Shown: piece after piece, positions 21,386-33,377 of the stretch
Position numbering within the stretch: position 1 is the stretch's first letter
How the letters are laid out: each line of letters opens with the position of its first letter
Source: Carex sylvatica
Taxonomy: Eukaryota; Streptophyta; Magnoliopsida; Poales; Cyperaceae
Assembly: GCA_964058845.1 (NCBI GenBank)
Contig: CAXKVR010000002.1
Span: 351,001 to 415,000 of the forward strand
Direction: 5' to 3'
DNA length: 64,000 nt
Translations under genes and position numbers: made by a program
Notes under the pieces: model-generated
Database searches by the model: none
What the model was told of the DNA's origin: nothing
Seen by the model: the letters and a program-made list of their open reading frames with translations, nothing else

Positions 21386-23849
21386 TTGCTGACTTCTACC
21401 GGACAGGTACACGACACAGCCAAAACGGAAAGAAATAACCGTGCAACAAAAAAAGCAAGGACATATTGTGAAGGAGACTTATCTTATAAGAGAAACCGCA
21501 AGGAAGTCACGCTTGTTGGATGCGTGCCGTTTCAGGAAAGCAGCCCACTCCAAGGAGAGCTCCATCTACATAAACAAAGGTAAAGGTTGTGAGATATGAC
21601 CATTTGAAAAACTAAAACTACAACAAAGACCTAGCAAACTCCAACATGTAAAGGCCAAGTCAGCTTTTGCTGACTTCTACCGGACAGGTACACGACACAG
21701 CCAAAACGGAAAGAAATAACCGTGCAACTAAAAAGCAAGGACATATTGTGAAGGAGACTTATCTTATAAGAGAAACCGCAAGGAAGTCACGCTTGTTGGA
21801 TGCGTGCCGTTTCAGGAAAACAGCCCACTCCAAGGAGAGCTCCATCTACATAAACAAAGGTAAAGGTTGTGAGATATGACCATTTGAAAAACTAAAACTA
21901 CAACAAAGACCTAGCAAACTCCAACATGTAAAGGCCAAGTCAGCTTTTGCTGACTTCTACCGGACAGGTACACGACACAGCCAAAACGGAAAGAAATAAC
22001 CGTGCAACTAAAAAGCAAGGACATATTGTGAAGGAGACTTATCTTATAAGAGAAATCGCAAGGAAGTCACGCTTGTTGGATGCGTGCCGTTTCAGGAAAA
22101 CAGCCCACTCCAAGGAGAGCTCCATCTACATAAACAAAGGTAAAGGTTGTGAGATATGACCATTTGAAAAACTAAAACTACAACGAAGACCTAGCAAACT
22201 CCAACAAGTAAAGGCCAAGTCAGCTTTTGCTGACTTCTACCGGACAGGTACACGACACAGCCAAAACGGAAAGAAATAATCGTGCAACAAAAAAAGCAAG
22301 GACATATTGTGAAGGAGACTTATCTTATAAGAGAAAACGCAAGGAAGTCACGCTTGTTGGATGCGTGCCGTTTCAGGAAAGCAGCCCACTCCAAGGAGAG
22401 CTCCATCTACATAAACAAAGGTAAAGGTTGTGAGATATGACCATTTGAAAAACTAAAACTACAACGAAGACCTAGCAAACTCCAACAAGTAAAGGCCAAG
22501 TCAGCTTTTGCTGACTTCTACCGGACAGGTACACGACACAGCCAAAACGGAAAGAAATAACCGTGCAACAAAAAAAGCAAGGACATATTGTGAAGGAGAC
22601 TTATCTTATAAGAGAAACCGCAAGGAAGTCACGCTTGTTGGATGCGTGCCGTTTCAGGAAAGCAGCCCACTCCAAGGAGAGCTCCATCTACATAAACAAA
22701 GGTAAAGGTTGTGAGATATGACCATTTGAAAAACTAAAACTACAACAAAGACCTAGCAAACTCCAACATGTAAAGGCCAAGTCAGCTTTTGCTGACTTCT
22801 ACCGGACAGGTACACGACACAGCCAAAACGGAAAGAAATAACCGTGCAACTAAAAAGCAAGGACATATTGTGAAGGAGACTTATCTTATAAGAGAAACCG
22901 CAAGGAAGTCACGCTTGTTGGATGCGTGCCGTTTCAGGAAAACAGCCCACTCCAAGGAGAGCTCCATCTACATAAACAAAGGTAAAGGTTGTGAGATATG
23001 ACCATTTGAAAAACTAAAACTACAACAAAGACCTAGCAAACTCCAACATGTAAAGGCCAAGTCAGCTTTTGCTGACTTCTACCGGACAGGTACACGACAC
23101 AGCCAAAACGGAAAGAAATAACCGTGCAACTAAAAAGCAAGGACATATTGTGAAGGAGACTTATCTTATAAGAGAAATCGCAAGGAAGTCACGCTTGTTG
23201 GATGCGTGCCGTTTCAGGAAAACAGCCCACTCCAAGGAGAGCTCCATCTACATAAACAAAGGTAAAGGTTGTGAGATATGACCATTTGAAAAACTAAAAC
23301 TACAACGAAGACCTAGCAAACTCCAACAAGTAAAGGCCAAGTCAGCTTTTGCTGACTTCTACCGGACAGGTACACGACACAGCCAAAACGGAAAGAAATA
23401 ACCGTGCAACAAAAAAAGCAAGGACATATTGTGAAGGAGACTTATCTTATAAGAGAAACCGCAAGGAAGTCACGCTTGTTGGATGCGTGCCGTTTCAGGA
23501 AAGCAGCCCACTCCAAGGAGAGCTCCATCTACATAAACAAAGGTAAAGGTTGTGAGATATGACCATTTGAAAAACTAAAACTACAACAAAGACCTAGCAA
23601 ACTCCAACATGTAAAGGCCAAGTCAGCTTTTGCTGACTTCTACCGGACAGGTACACGACACAGCCAAAACGGAAAGAAATAACCGTGCAACTAAAAAGCA
23701 AGGACATATTGTGAAGGAGACTTATCTTATAAGAGAAACCGCAAGGAAGTCACGCTTGTTGGATGCGTGCCGTTTCAGGAAAGCAGCCCACTCCAAGGAG
23801 AGCTCCATCTACATAAACAAAGGTAAAGGTTGTGAGATATGACCATTTG

Positions 23850-24120
23850 CACCTTAAGACCTGAAGCCCGCTTACTCCATTATGGTACAGAACAGCAACA
23901 AATTAAGCCGGTGTCAGTGTGGGGCGCCATACCGACAACCTGATCTGGATCGGGACAAGCAGGGTACGAGTTCAGATGCATTGCAATCTTTATTTTGCTG
24001 GAATCTCCTATTAGGGTATTGTCTATTTCTTCTTCAGTCAATCCCAATGAAAGAAGCATCAAATGCATCAATCTATGGCCTAGTGGCTTTATGGCTTTCC
24101 TGTATTCCTCTAACACCACG
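23850..24120 (-). pseudogene. GA3ox-like exon, truncated copy fused to satellite
   Basis: Same sequence as 2526-2796, with the same frameshift and the HTD motif. The part coding for the second iron-binding His and the RLS motif is missing because the exon is joined at 23849/23850 to a satellite monomer. It cannot encode an active enzyme. Confidence 0.85.
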
Positions 24121-24345
24121 CTGCACGTAGACAAAATGTGATGAATATTATTCATAAAAAAAAAAACCACACAATATAATTATTATGTTTTTGGACATTA
24201 TGTTAATGTTCCTGTCTAGAAATAAAATTTCTTTTCAATTATCAGTAGAAATTAAGAAAGTTTTTTTCTAGAAATCTGAAAATCTCCAATGGATGTTGAT
24301 GCGCATGCAAATCAAGTCATCCCGCAAATGCAAATGCAAATTTAA

Positions 24346-24792
24346 ATTCAACCTTCCCAATCCTGTTGCGAACTGAGTAAGAACGGCAATGTGCTGGTAA
24401 CCGCTTTGTTCCTTCTCTTTTGTGATATCCCTGTGATTTGCATAGCTAGTTTCCGTACTTCATATAGCATGCGAACAATAGCTCTGTTTTTCATAGTGGC
24501 TGTTCTGGTCCAAGTTTACATCTTCTGTGCGCACAAATTCAGCATATTGGACCGGAAACGTTCTGTCTTGGCACTGACATTGAGGTGGATTTGTGCTATG
24601 GTGTTGTTGTTGATTAGCGTGGCGTACCCTGCATGTTTGTATTCTTTCAAGCTGCCCCTCTCCTGTAGAGTTATTGCATGGACAATGTTTGCCATCCATT
24701 TCTTCGCAGCTATTTTGGGCAATTTTGGTTATATCTTAAACAATCATGGTGAAAAAGCTATTTACCCTGTTGCTTCTGGTATTATATCCTGA
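24346..24792 (+). pseudogene. Four-helix membrane-protein-like frame, copy 2
   Basis: Identical by eye to 3022-3468, including the lack of an ATG before residue 42. The family is not recognised. Preservation of the frame says little because the duplication is recent. Confidence 0.4.
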
Positions 24793-24897
24793 GTTGAGTC
24801 AGCCATTTTCTATTGTTCATTGTTATAGCTTAGAATTTTAATTTTTTTTTTTATCTTCTCGAGGACAAAATGAGCGAGATCCTCTATTTAATTAGGC

Positions 24898-24933
<36 letters not shown>

Positions 24934-25616
24934 TCTTTGAGTTATGCATGAATAAATATTTGATTGCTATAAATTAATTAAGTTGTAGACGTGTATGTTG
25001 TGATCAATTAATTAGTACAAGCAGGAATATTGGTTATTTATTTTGGTGATTAATTAATTTGTCTCTGTGTTATATATTTTCTGAAAGCACTGTCAAGTGA
25101 TCCATTGTTATGCAATCATCCTTCCTCCACAACATGTACACACCGAGGGAGGGGTACCGTGCATTTTTGGAGCCAGTTGAGTTGAGGGAAGTGGCCAGTG
25201 GGTACTGGTAAGCAGGTTTACGTACGCCTTGAGACTTACCATCAACAATGCTACCACAAAAATGCTACCACAACAATGCTACCACTAAGTCCAGAGGCTG
25301 CTGCTATATATATATATATCATCTCTTCTCTTGAGAACATCAACAATGCTACCACAAAAATTGATACTATTTCACCGCTAATTCCATTTCCAGTTTTAGT
25401 GGCCATGCATGGATGTCTTAGTCTTAGGGATGGAATTAATATAATAATATATATAGTATAGTACTATAGTATGTTGGGTGGCCATGGATGTATATATATA
25501 TGATGTTTTATAATCAGCGTGGATCGAAGCTAACGCCTCCTCAATTAATTGCAATTGGTCATTAAATTATGTAACTTATTAATTCCCTTCAATTAATGCT
25601 TGAGCTTCAGTTTGAT

Positions 25617-25647
<31 letters not shown>

Positions 25648-25912
25648 TAATGTAACCTCCTTTATTTTAATGGTTTTAATTTATACAACTGTGTTAATTA
25701 TATTCTTCCTTTATAAGTTTCTAATATTTATTGTTAATTATTCTGACAGATATAAATTAAGCTTGTCTGCCTAATTATCGGTAAATTATATATATCAACA
25801 CATTTGATTTTGGGGCCGAGATAATTATTGTGGTTTGGAGTTTGCACTTATTGCCCGCAAGTTACAATTAATAAACATACAAGTTACAATTAATATCATA
25901 CAATTCATATAT
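24793..25912. other. AT-rich spacer with microsatellites, copy 2 of 3469-4588
   Basis: Same TA, CA/TA and AATGCTACCACAA repeats as in copy 1. No gene. Confidence 0.5.
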
Positions 25913-26292
25913 GAGGAGGGATCAGATTACACCCTTTTTTTGGTGACACTAGTTACACCTTATATGTTTACAAAATTCAAACAGTCGATCGAAACCGTTC
26001 AACTTGTTGGATATGTTAAAATGTGCTTGCAGATCAAATTTTATATTTTTCTGAATTTTTTTACTATTTATTAAGATGGGTAAAAAAATTCAACTTTCTG
26101 AATATAGCGATTTTGTTAAATACTTAATAAATAGTAAACAAATTCCAAAAAATATAAAATTTGATCTGCAAGCACATTTTAACATATCCAACAAGTTGAA
26201 CGGTTTGGATCGACTGCTTGAACTTTAAAAACTTTGAAAATGGAGAGTGTAATTCGGTGTCACCAAAAAAGGGTGTAATCGGATCCCTCCTC
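25913..26292. mobile_element. Mutator-type MITE (copy 2)
   Basis: Copy of 4589-4968 with the same GAGGAGGGATC ends and TTCATATAT flanks. One interior T/A difference lies near 26158. It was carried by the segmental duplication, not by a new insertion. Confidence 0.82.
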
Positions 26293-26560
26293 TTCATATA
26301 TATATATATATGGGGCGACGTCTCTAATCTTAATTCATTGTTTAAGACATCACCAAATTAGTCAGAGAATATCATTTTAGCATATTTGCTGCAAGTCCCA
26401 CAACTCATATACCATACTTAATTAATTATCAATAACTTCTCATTTTTGTTGCAATCATGTTGATAAAAATCAATTATTATTTTAAATTCAGTTCTTGATT
26501 TTTTTTTTTTTTTAATTCAACATTATGTGTGTGTGTGTGTGTATGTATATATAGAGAGAG

Positions 26561-26724
26561 AGAGTAAAGCTACCATACATTGGACTATAAATCACTGGAT
26601 TCAAAGTCTCAATAATCGATCCAAACCGTTCATCCTGTTCTCCTTATTAATTGTGTTTGGAGACCAAATTTTATATTTTTTGAAATTTTTTTTACTATTT
26701 TTTTATATTTATTGAAAATCGTTG
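26561..26724. mobile_element. Half MITE (copy 2 of 5237-5400)
   Basis: Same phrases and same truncation as the copy 1 element. Confidence 0.5.
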
Positions 26725-28160
26725 TTTTTTAGACAAATCTGGACCATAAAAAAACAGCGTATTAGCATATTATATGTATATATAATATCATTTTATGCAT
26801 AGGCTTAATTAATTTATGGAGAAAGGTTACAGATCAAGATGAAATAAAAAATCGTGATTTTAATTAGCATATTAATTTGCTGCAAATTAAACTGCAACTC
26901 ATAACCCAAAATCATCAACAATTATATATATAATATCATTTTATTTGATGGAAGTGGAAGTGTGAAGTGAAAGGCAATTACAAATTACATGAACAGTCCA
27001 GTCCGAAAAAGAAAGGAAACTGATATGCATGGGATGGATGTTGGATGATTGAGTTCGGCTATGGTTTTTCTGAATGCAATTGACTTGATCCTGGTTCTAG
27101 CATTCCAAGGCATATGGCCTATATATGTCGCAGTAGTACTGTGCAGCCTGAAGACAGAATTCCCATGAAGAACCATCTCTTGTTTTGGGTCGATCCATAC
27201 ATGCCTTGAAGGCCCGTAGAATATATATTTTGGACCCATCTCATCAACTCTGATTCAGTTTCAATTAATTTCATTGACTTTGTATATAATCCATCAATTC
27301 AATCGTTACCCTAAATGGACACATCATATTTTATATGATCTAGGGTCCTGTGAAACACCAAATATTTCATGTCTTACCGGAGCCTCCGTTTCTTTGCACA
27401 GCCCAGCATTTAACTTAACAATAACCCTCATATATAGAGTTGATATTTAATTTTCACTTATATTATTGCAAATTCATCAACATTTAACTTAACAACCCTC
27501 ATATTATTTTTAAACTTAAATTATTTATTTCCTCAAATATATATATATAGCAACTAGTTTTCTGCGAGGGTAAAATTACTTAATAGTGTTGGTATCGTCA
27601 CACATACTTCTATTGGTAATAGCAATATTTTTGAAAAAAAATAATTTTTGTGGATGTACCAGCACTAATAAATTAGATTTTTGTTGATATTATTTTATTT
27701 TTCTAGTACTCTAAAATCTTACATATTTCTATGACATTTATCAAACGGGATATATCATTATTTTTAATCATATTGTTATGTGTTTCATTTATTATTTTTC
27801 TGTGAAAAGAGTATTTTCTACTTCATTGGTTCTTTTTCAAAAAAAAAAATTTGACAAAATTAACTACATACCGGTCAGAAGAAACAAGGGAAAATGTAAT
27901 ATTTAAGAAAAAAAATTCACTGTAAACTTTCTAATGTGGAAATAATATTCAAAGCATATATTAAATTATCAAAACAAATAAGGATAATTAAAATACAATT
28001 AGTACTTGTCACATTTATACCATAGCAAAATAGCAACAAAACTTCTGGCTACAAGTCTGATGAAAATTCCAAAAACTATCAATACCTCAAACAAAAACAC
28101 TAGATTAAACATTACTTTGTTCCACAGACAAAAGAAATACAAAATCTAAACAGGGACGCT
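26725..28160. other. AT-rich intergenic sequence, copy 2 of 5401-6836
   Basis: No gene. A single A/T difference from copy 1 lies in the poly-A run near 27640. Confidence 0.35.
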
Positions 28161-29546
28161 TCAGCGCTTGCCGCCGCCACCACCAAGCTTGGGACCTTTG
28201 GTGGGCTTTGGGGCAGCACCTTTGGCAGTACCTTTTGAGGACTTGGCCAACATTTCTTGCTTCTTTGCCTTCTCATCCTTCGTCTTCTTGATACGCTCCT
28301 TGATCTCACTATAATGGATACAGAAATTCAAATATTTAAACGTCTTGCAAAAGAAGCTTAATGAAAAAATTCACATATTCCCTTCTATACTATACCCATC
28401 TTTTAATCAAATCCCAAAATGGTACAGCAATTTGAAGTACACCCTAATTTAAACAGAAATGACAAGTTCTGACATACCGAAGAGCAGCCTCTCTGGCAGC
28501 ATCCCTGACCTCAGGCTTCTCAGCCCTCTTCTTCTAGATGACCTCAAGAGTCGCCCCCACAATAGACCTTGAGTAGGGCTTCTTGGCAGCTCTGCGCCTC
28601 TTCTTCACTCCCTCAGCTTGGATATCCTGCAATTACCAATTTTTAACCATTCATTTGCAGAAAGCATTTAATTTAATTTACAATGGATACATCAAAATAA
28701 AGCAATAGCATTAGCATATTGATTTATTATTTTGAAAGTACTGCACCTGATATAGTATTTCCATAGGCAATTACTAAAAGTATACTATAAACAGACAAAC
28801 TTGCAGAGCATTTATTACTTGATGAATTAATTATATAAGCAAATTGACAAAATAGAAGCTACACCCAATGTTACACGACATTAGCTCTTAACCCTGGTAA
28901 ACCAATGCACTATTGCAGTGCTGTGACACCATACAGCAAAAGGCAATACAAAAGACCGTCAAGGAGTTTACTCGTTATACACAAAATTTTAACCAGCATG
29001 TCCATACAGCAACACAGTAACCAACAACACAATATGAGCCAATATGAATAATTTACAAGAAATAATAAGAAATTTACCTTCTTGTGCTGCTTACGGTACA
29101 TAGCAGTCCATGTGAGCTTGGCTGGCTTGAGCCAGTTGTGGAAGTACCGCTTGCATTTTGAGTTGGCGAACAAGAACACCTATCAGCAAGTAAACTTAAT
29201 TTCAGTACTTTGGTACTAAAACAAGTAGCATTTTAATTTTACATCCTACTAAACTAAACACATTGAAAAAATTACCTGGGAGTCAGCACGAACAAAACGA
29301 ATACCCTTTCCAGGATAAATCTTCTGTCCACTGAAACGGCAAAGCTCTGTCCTGTAAACAAGTAACAGATATATAGAAAATACATTAGAAAACAAAATCA
29401 AGCAAGCCTCTAATTATGGTTTTCCTAGCTGAATTTTAATAAAAAGATATACAAATGAACAATACAAACCCTAGCTCGAGATGAAAATGAAATTTACAAA
29501 AAGAAAAAGAAAAAGAACAAGATCGAACAACTTACTTTAACACCAT
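28161..29546 (-). pseudogene. RPL24: 60S ribosomal protein L24 (eL24) gene with one in-frame stop, copy 2
   Basis: Exons at 29536-29546, 29276-29351, 29078-29179, 28478-28626 and 28161-28308, same splice sites and reading as copy 1. The TAG in exon 4 is at 28534-28536. I saw no coding difference from copy 1; one G/A difference lies in intron 1 near 29452. The predicted 5' UTR intron is 29589-29828 and the telo-box-type motif lies at about 29948-29967. A shared nonsense codon in two otherwise intact copies means neither gives full-length eL24 unless the codon is read through. Confidence 0.9.
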
Positions 29547-29828
29547 TTTCTCAGCCTTACGTTGCCTTCACCTTAATTTCTCGTGAAACTACAATGAATG
29601 AAAATTAAACTAAACTGAGTGAAGTAATTTAAGCACGAACGAACGGGATCTACGGATGGATCATTGATAACAGATCAAACATTAATTTCCAAAACAAATT
29701 AACGAAGATCCAACAGAACAGAGCCCATTGAGTTGATATAAAGAAAGACAAACTACCTAACTAACTATCTCTAACAAATCAAATCTATCTCTACAACGCA
29801 ATCACAGAAAAGAAAAGAAGTAATATAC

Positions 29829-30631
29829 CTCGCTCTCGCTCTCGCTCTTTCCTTTCTTCGGTCAAGGTGGAGAAGGGCGGGTCCAATCCACGCTTCTTTC
29901 TCAGAAAAGAGAGACGAGATCGACGGGGGCGGCTAGCTGCAACCAAAAACCCAAACCCAAACCCTAGAAGAGAAGAGAAGAGAAGAGAAGATTGGTTCTC
30001 TAGTCTCGAGTGTTGCGTGACCGATGTGTCTGGTGCCTATTATTCGGGGATAGCGCTGGGGGCCGTATTATTTGAGCTTTGAGATTCGTCTAGAATGTAT
30101 TTCAACGATTGAGATTCTCCAAAAAGTCACACAAAATATTTGAGCTTTGAGATTCGGTTCTCTTTATTTCCGTTCCTACGGAAAAAGGAAATCATTTCCA
30201 TTAGTTTGACTTAATGGGCGGTTTTAAGGTTTTAGTTCTTATTTTTTTCAACAGGTATTAATCTGGTGCTAGTAAAGAGACATAATGTTGCAAGAATGTT
30301 ACTTAGTAGAACTCTTGCTTCAAAAGTAAGTGTCTCCGTGATAATCTATTTGTACCATATACAATTGATTGTTCAATTTCTCATACACCCGTCAGAATTC
30401 AAATATAATAAAAGTAAAATAAGATTTTGCCGGTCATTTCCTTCATTTGGCGTTAGGTAGTGGTTTGCAAACGGGCAGGGCGGGCTAGGCAAAACCCGTG
30501 GCGGGCGACAGGTACAGCAGGTCGGCACGGGTAAATTTTTTAAAATTCTTGTCCTGTCCGTTTCAAATCCGTGCCCGTCTCAAATTCGGAGGCAGGACGG
30601 TCCGGATTCACGAGTAGCTGGGTTTAAAATA
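29829..30631. other. RPL24 promoter region and spacer, copy 2
   Basis: Same content as 8505-9307: GA-rich leader, telo-box-like motif, AGAGA run and GC-rich phrase block (about 30464-30624). One A/C difference lies near 30472. Confidence 0.45.
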
Positions 30632-30880
30632 ATGTTATAATAAATTACTTTGAAAATTACTGATCCAACAGTGCCTTTTGATTTTACTGTAACCGTTGGA
30701 TCAGCGATTTTCAATGTGGCTTAATAAATAGTAAAAAAATTCCAAAAAATATAAAATTTGGTCTCCAAGCACATATTAATATGGAGAACAAGATGAACGG
30801 TTTGGATTGGTCATTTGGACTTTGAATATGGTGATTTATAGTCCAATGCTTAGAGGTGCCTATGCATTGCAATGTATGGT
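30632..30880. mobile_element. MITE-like element (copy 2 of 9308-9556)
   Basis: Same central inverted repeat and MITE phrases as copy 1. Confidence 0.5.
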
Positions 30881-31924
30881 AGACTTACTCCATTTTTAAT
30901 TGTCCGTGATTAATATTTATAATTAGTTAGACTCGTGTGAAAGCTAACTAAAATTATTTTTACAAGAATATAAAAAGGTTGTAAAGGAAAAAAGAAAAAA
31001 TATTAAAATTTAGGCATTATATATAATTAGTAATTTATGTGATTAATGAAATTTAACTAATTAATGAATGGAAAGTACAGAACAGTACGGAGTAGAACGG
31101 AATTTTTGATCGGAACAAAAATAAGGTCGCCTAATTCTTATAATTTACCATTTATGCCATTGCCTAGGTTTTGTTTCTTTAGCAGAAACATTCGTACGAT
31201 GCCAAGATAGCAGAGAAGAATAAGACATTTCTGATCGGAACGAGTAAAAAAACGAAGAAATCTAACCTTGAAAGGAGGAGTTGCGGCACCTATAGGTTTT
31301 TCGAGCAAGCACTGCCTCTATATATGCCTCTGGTTTTTGGAGTGCTTATTATGGGCCCATAATAAGACAACGGGCCATAATTCTCTTTGTTAATGGGCCT
31401 TCTTCTTTTCTTTGATTTTTTTTTTTTCTGGGCGGCTAGCTGCAACCAAAAACCCTAAAAAGAAGATTTCGTAACCAATAATATATACACAGACTCTGCT
31501 CCTCCCAGCTCCCACGAGACGTAGTAAGGTTTTAATGGGCCTTCTATGATCAGCCTTAAATGGATCTAGCTGGGCCGAACACAAAGTAGCATTGAAGCCT
31601 TGAAGTTGAAGGTTTTTAATGGGCCTTCTATGATCAGCCTTTAACTCTTTCTAAGTTGCCCCATCGTGAACATCTCAAATCTAAAACTTTTAATAAGTAT
31701 TATTTTATATTTCACAAATTTGTTTATACATTTTAATTAATTAAATTAAATTTGCTGATAATGCCATTCAATAATTTATAGTGACGAAGTGATCATGCAT
31801 ATATGAAGGAAAATAAGCATTCATATTGCAACAGATTTTTCTAACTGTTTTAAGATAGTACCCCAGTGATATATATTACAAGCAAAATATGCAAAACAAT
31901 CATTCTATCTCAGCTACGTGGTTA
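30881..31924. promoter_or_regulatory. Spacer with orphan GGGCC/AAACCCTA motif cluster, copy 2
   Basis: Copy of 9557-10601. The motif cluster is at about 31339-31643. The poly-T run before it is one base shorter than in copy 1. The second 28-bp phrase here keeps GGGCC, whereas copy 1 has GGCCC, so copy 2 is closer to the ancestral duplicate. Confidence 0.4.
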
Positions 31925-32329
31925 TTATTCCAGAAACAGGTGTTGCTGCTTAGCACAGTCAGGACACATGTAGCGGCGATATCGGCGATCTTGGTCAATA
32001 GTGGGGGCCGCCGAGAGACGCATTTCGAGTGGAAGCTGTTCTCTCACCCGTCGCAAGTAAACATCTTGAAGATATGGTCACGGGCGCTACATATGGGACA
32101 GAGATTCCACGCGAGATCCTAATTGGGGTTATCTGGCTGTCTAGATGGTGCTAGGGCAGTGTTGGTACGTGGTGTCCCCGAGCTTGATCTCGCTGCTGCG
32201 AAGTTGGGAGAAGAGTTTGTGCATGACTTTCTAGGCAAACTCGGCTTTGGTGGGATCGTTGGATGTCATGTACTGGAACAATTTGCCATTGTACAAGGTT
32301 CCTGGTTTGTTGGGCTCAGAGGGATCCAT
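31925..32329 (-). pseudogene. PHD-type zinc finger remnant, copy 2
   Basis: Same sequence, stops and frameshift as 10602-11006, with CPIC, HSKC and CPDC motifs. Inactive in both copies, so the damage predates the duplication. Confidence 0.6.
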
Positions 32330-33377
32330 GGCCCGTATTATGCGGTATTTTTACCATGCAGAATCCAGAAAGGGAGTTATATAATTTTGCCTCGGAACTC
32401 GCAAATGGACGCGATGTTTGGAGGGAAATTTGTAAATTTTTACGGTTATGTACGTACCGACTCATGTAGTGGATGGTAACATTTAGAACTAAAACAAAAA
32501 TGGTCTCTGTCTGATGGTACTTGCATGCATAACTAAGCACTGGGACTAATCTAGGCTCTTTCCCTTAGTTATCCTTCGAGTCAGTTGATCTTGATAAACT
32601 ACGTGGAATTTATGGATTAATGCGTAAGGTATGTTCCCAAACAGCTACTTGGACATTAATTGATCTATCAATCGTTTATGTTCCCTTTTAAGTACATTTT
32701 TTATATGAAATTCTCTCTCTGGTAATTATAGAAACTATACGGGGATAAAACAACCAATCCGGACCTCAGGTCAGTATATTTTTGTAATAATGGCCTCTTC
32801 TTAGTTACATTCGAAAGCCTAAGGGGTTAATTTTACATGGTACAAGTGACATATATTGTTCTTGTTTTACAGGGTAGTCTAGTCTACTGGACCACAAATG
32901 GCTTGTTTACTTTATTTCAGGTACGTTATCTTGAACGGTAATGTCTGTGATTGTGTGGTTTGAGCTTTTCCGGTTATTTGCTGGTTGTGATACTTAATTT
33001 TGGCAATCTTGCTTGTTAAGGGAGCCTGGTTATATATGATTTCAGGTTTTATTTTGGTCAAGTCAGGTTCAGTTTAGAGTGTCGTGTCAGTTATTTTTGT
33101 TCTCAGGCAAAACTGAGGTTGTTATTCCTTTTTTAGTCCCATCATGACATTAGCTTATCGTACATTTGCACTGAATATGGTTTTTGTTGGTCAGATCCAT
33201 TTTGTAGGTCCACTGAGGTTTGGGTCAACCCTTTGAACCTTTCAAAATATTTTAGCCTGGTTCGAGTTCAAGTCAGACCATATTTGCCACCTCCTTATGG
33301 ATGCCACACGAATATATTTGAGTGTTATTATAACCATCAGGTTTACATCTTATTATACTTTTCTTTTTCTCCCCACA
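32330..33377. other. Unique flank left of satellite array 2
   Basis: Copy of 11007-12054, again ending in CTCCCCACAG against the first monomer. One C/G difference lies near 33003. No gene. Confidence 0.4.

Larger units (their letters stand above)
2526..23849. repeat. 21.3-kb tandem segmental duplication, copy 1
   Basis: Everything from 2526 reappears from 23850 at a constant offset of 21,324 (21,323 after about 10100, where one T of a poly-T run is missing in copy 2). By eye I counted about ten differences in the ~9.5 kb of non-satellite sequence, about 99.9% identity. The left edge cuts the GA3ox-like exon. The right edge lies inside a satellite monomer at 23849. The bases TTTG (2522-2525 and 23846-23849) are shared at the joint, a 4-bp microhomology. 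Contents: partial GA3ox exon, membrane-protein-like frame, MITEs, RPL24, PHD fragment, 42 satellite monomers. Confidence 0.92.
12055..23849 (+). repeat. Satellite array 1, 42 monomers of ~280 bp
   Basis: Head-to-tail monomers of 279, 280 or 281 bp. Anchor points at TTGCTGACTTCTACC fall at 12142, 12423, 12702, 12982 and so on to 23630. The first monomer starts at GTAAAGGTTGTG (12055). The last is cut at GACCATTTG (23849) by the duplication junction. Main variable sites: AAATACCG or AAATAACCG; AGTAACCCTAAGG or AGAAACCGCAAGG; CTCCGAGGAG or CTCCAAGGAG; AACATG or AACAAG. The left half is rich in AAATACCG types and the right half in AAATAACCG/GCAAGGACAT types. Frames of 65-94 codons occur in each monomer but end within it, so I treat the array as noncoding. 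Confidence 0.97.

Noticed and set aside
12055..23849. A CRISPR-like or integron-like array
   Set aside because: There are no short repeats with unique spacers; whole 280-bp units repeat with near-identical content, and the surroundings are eukaryotic.
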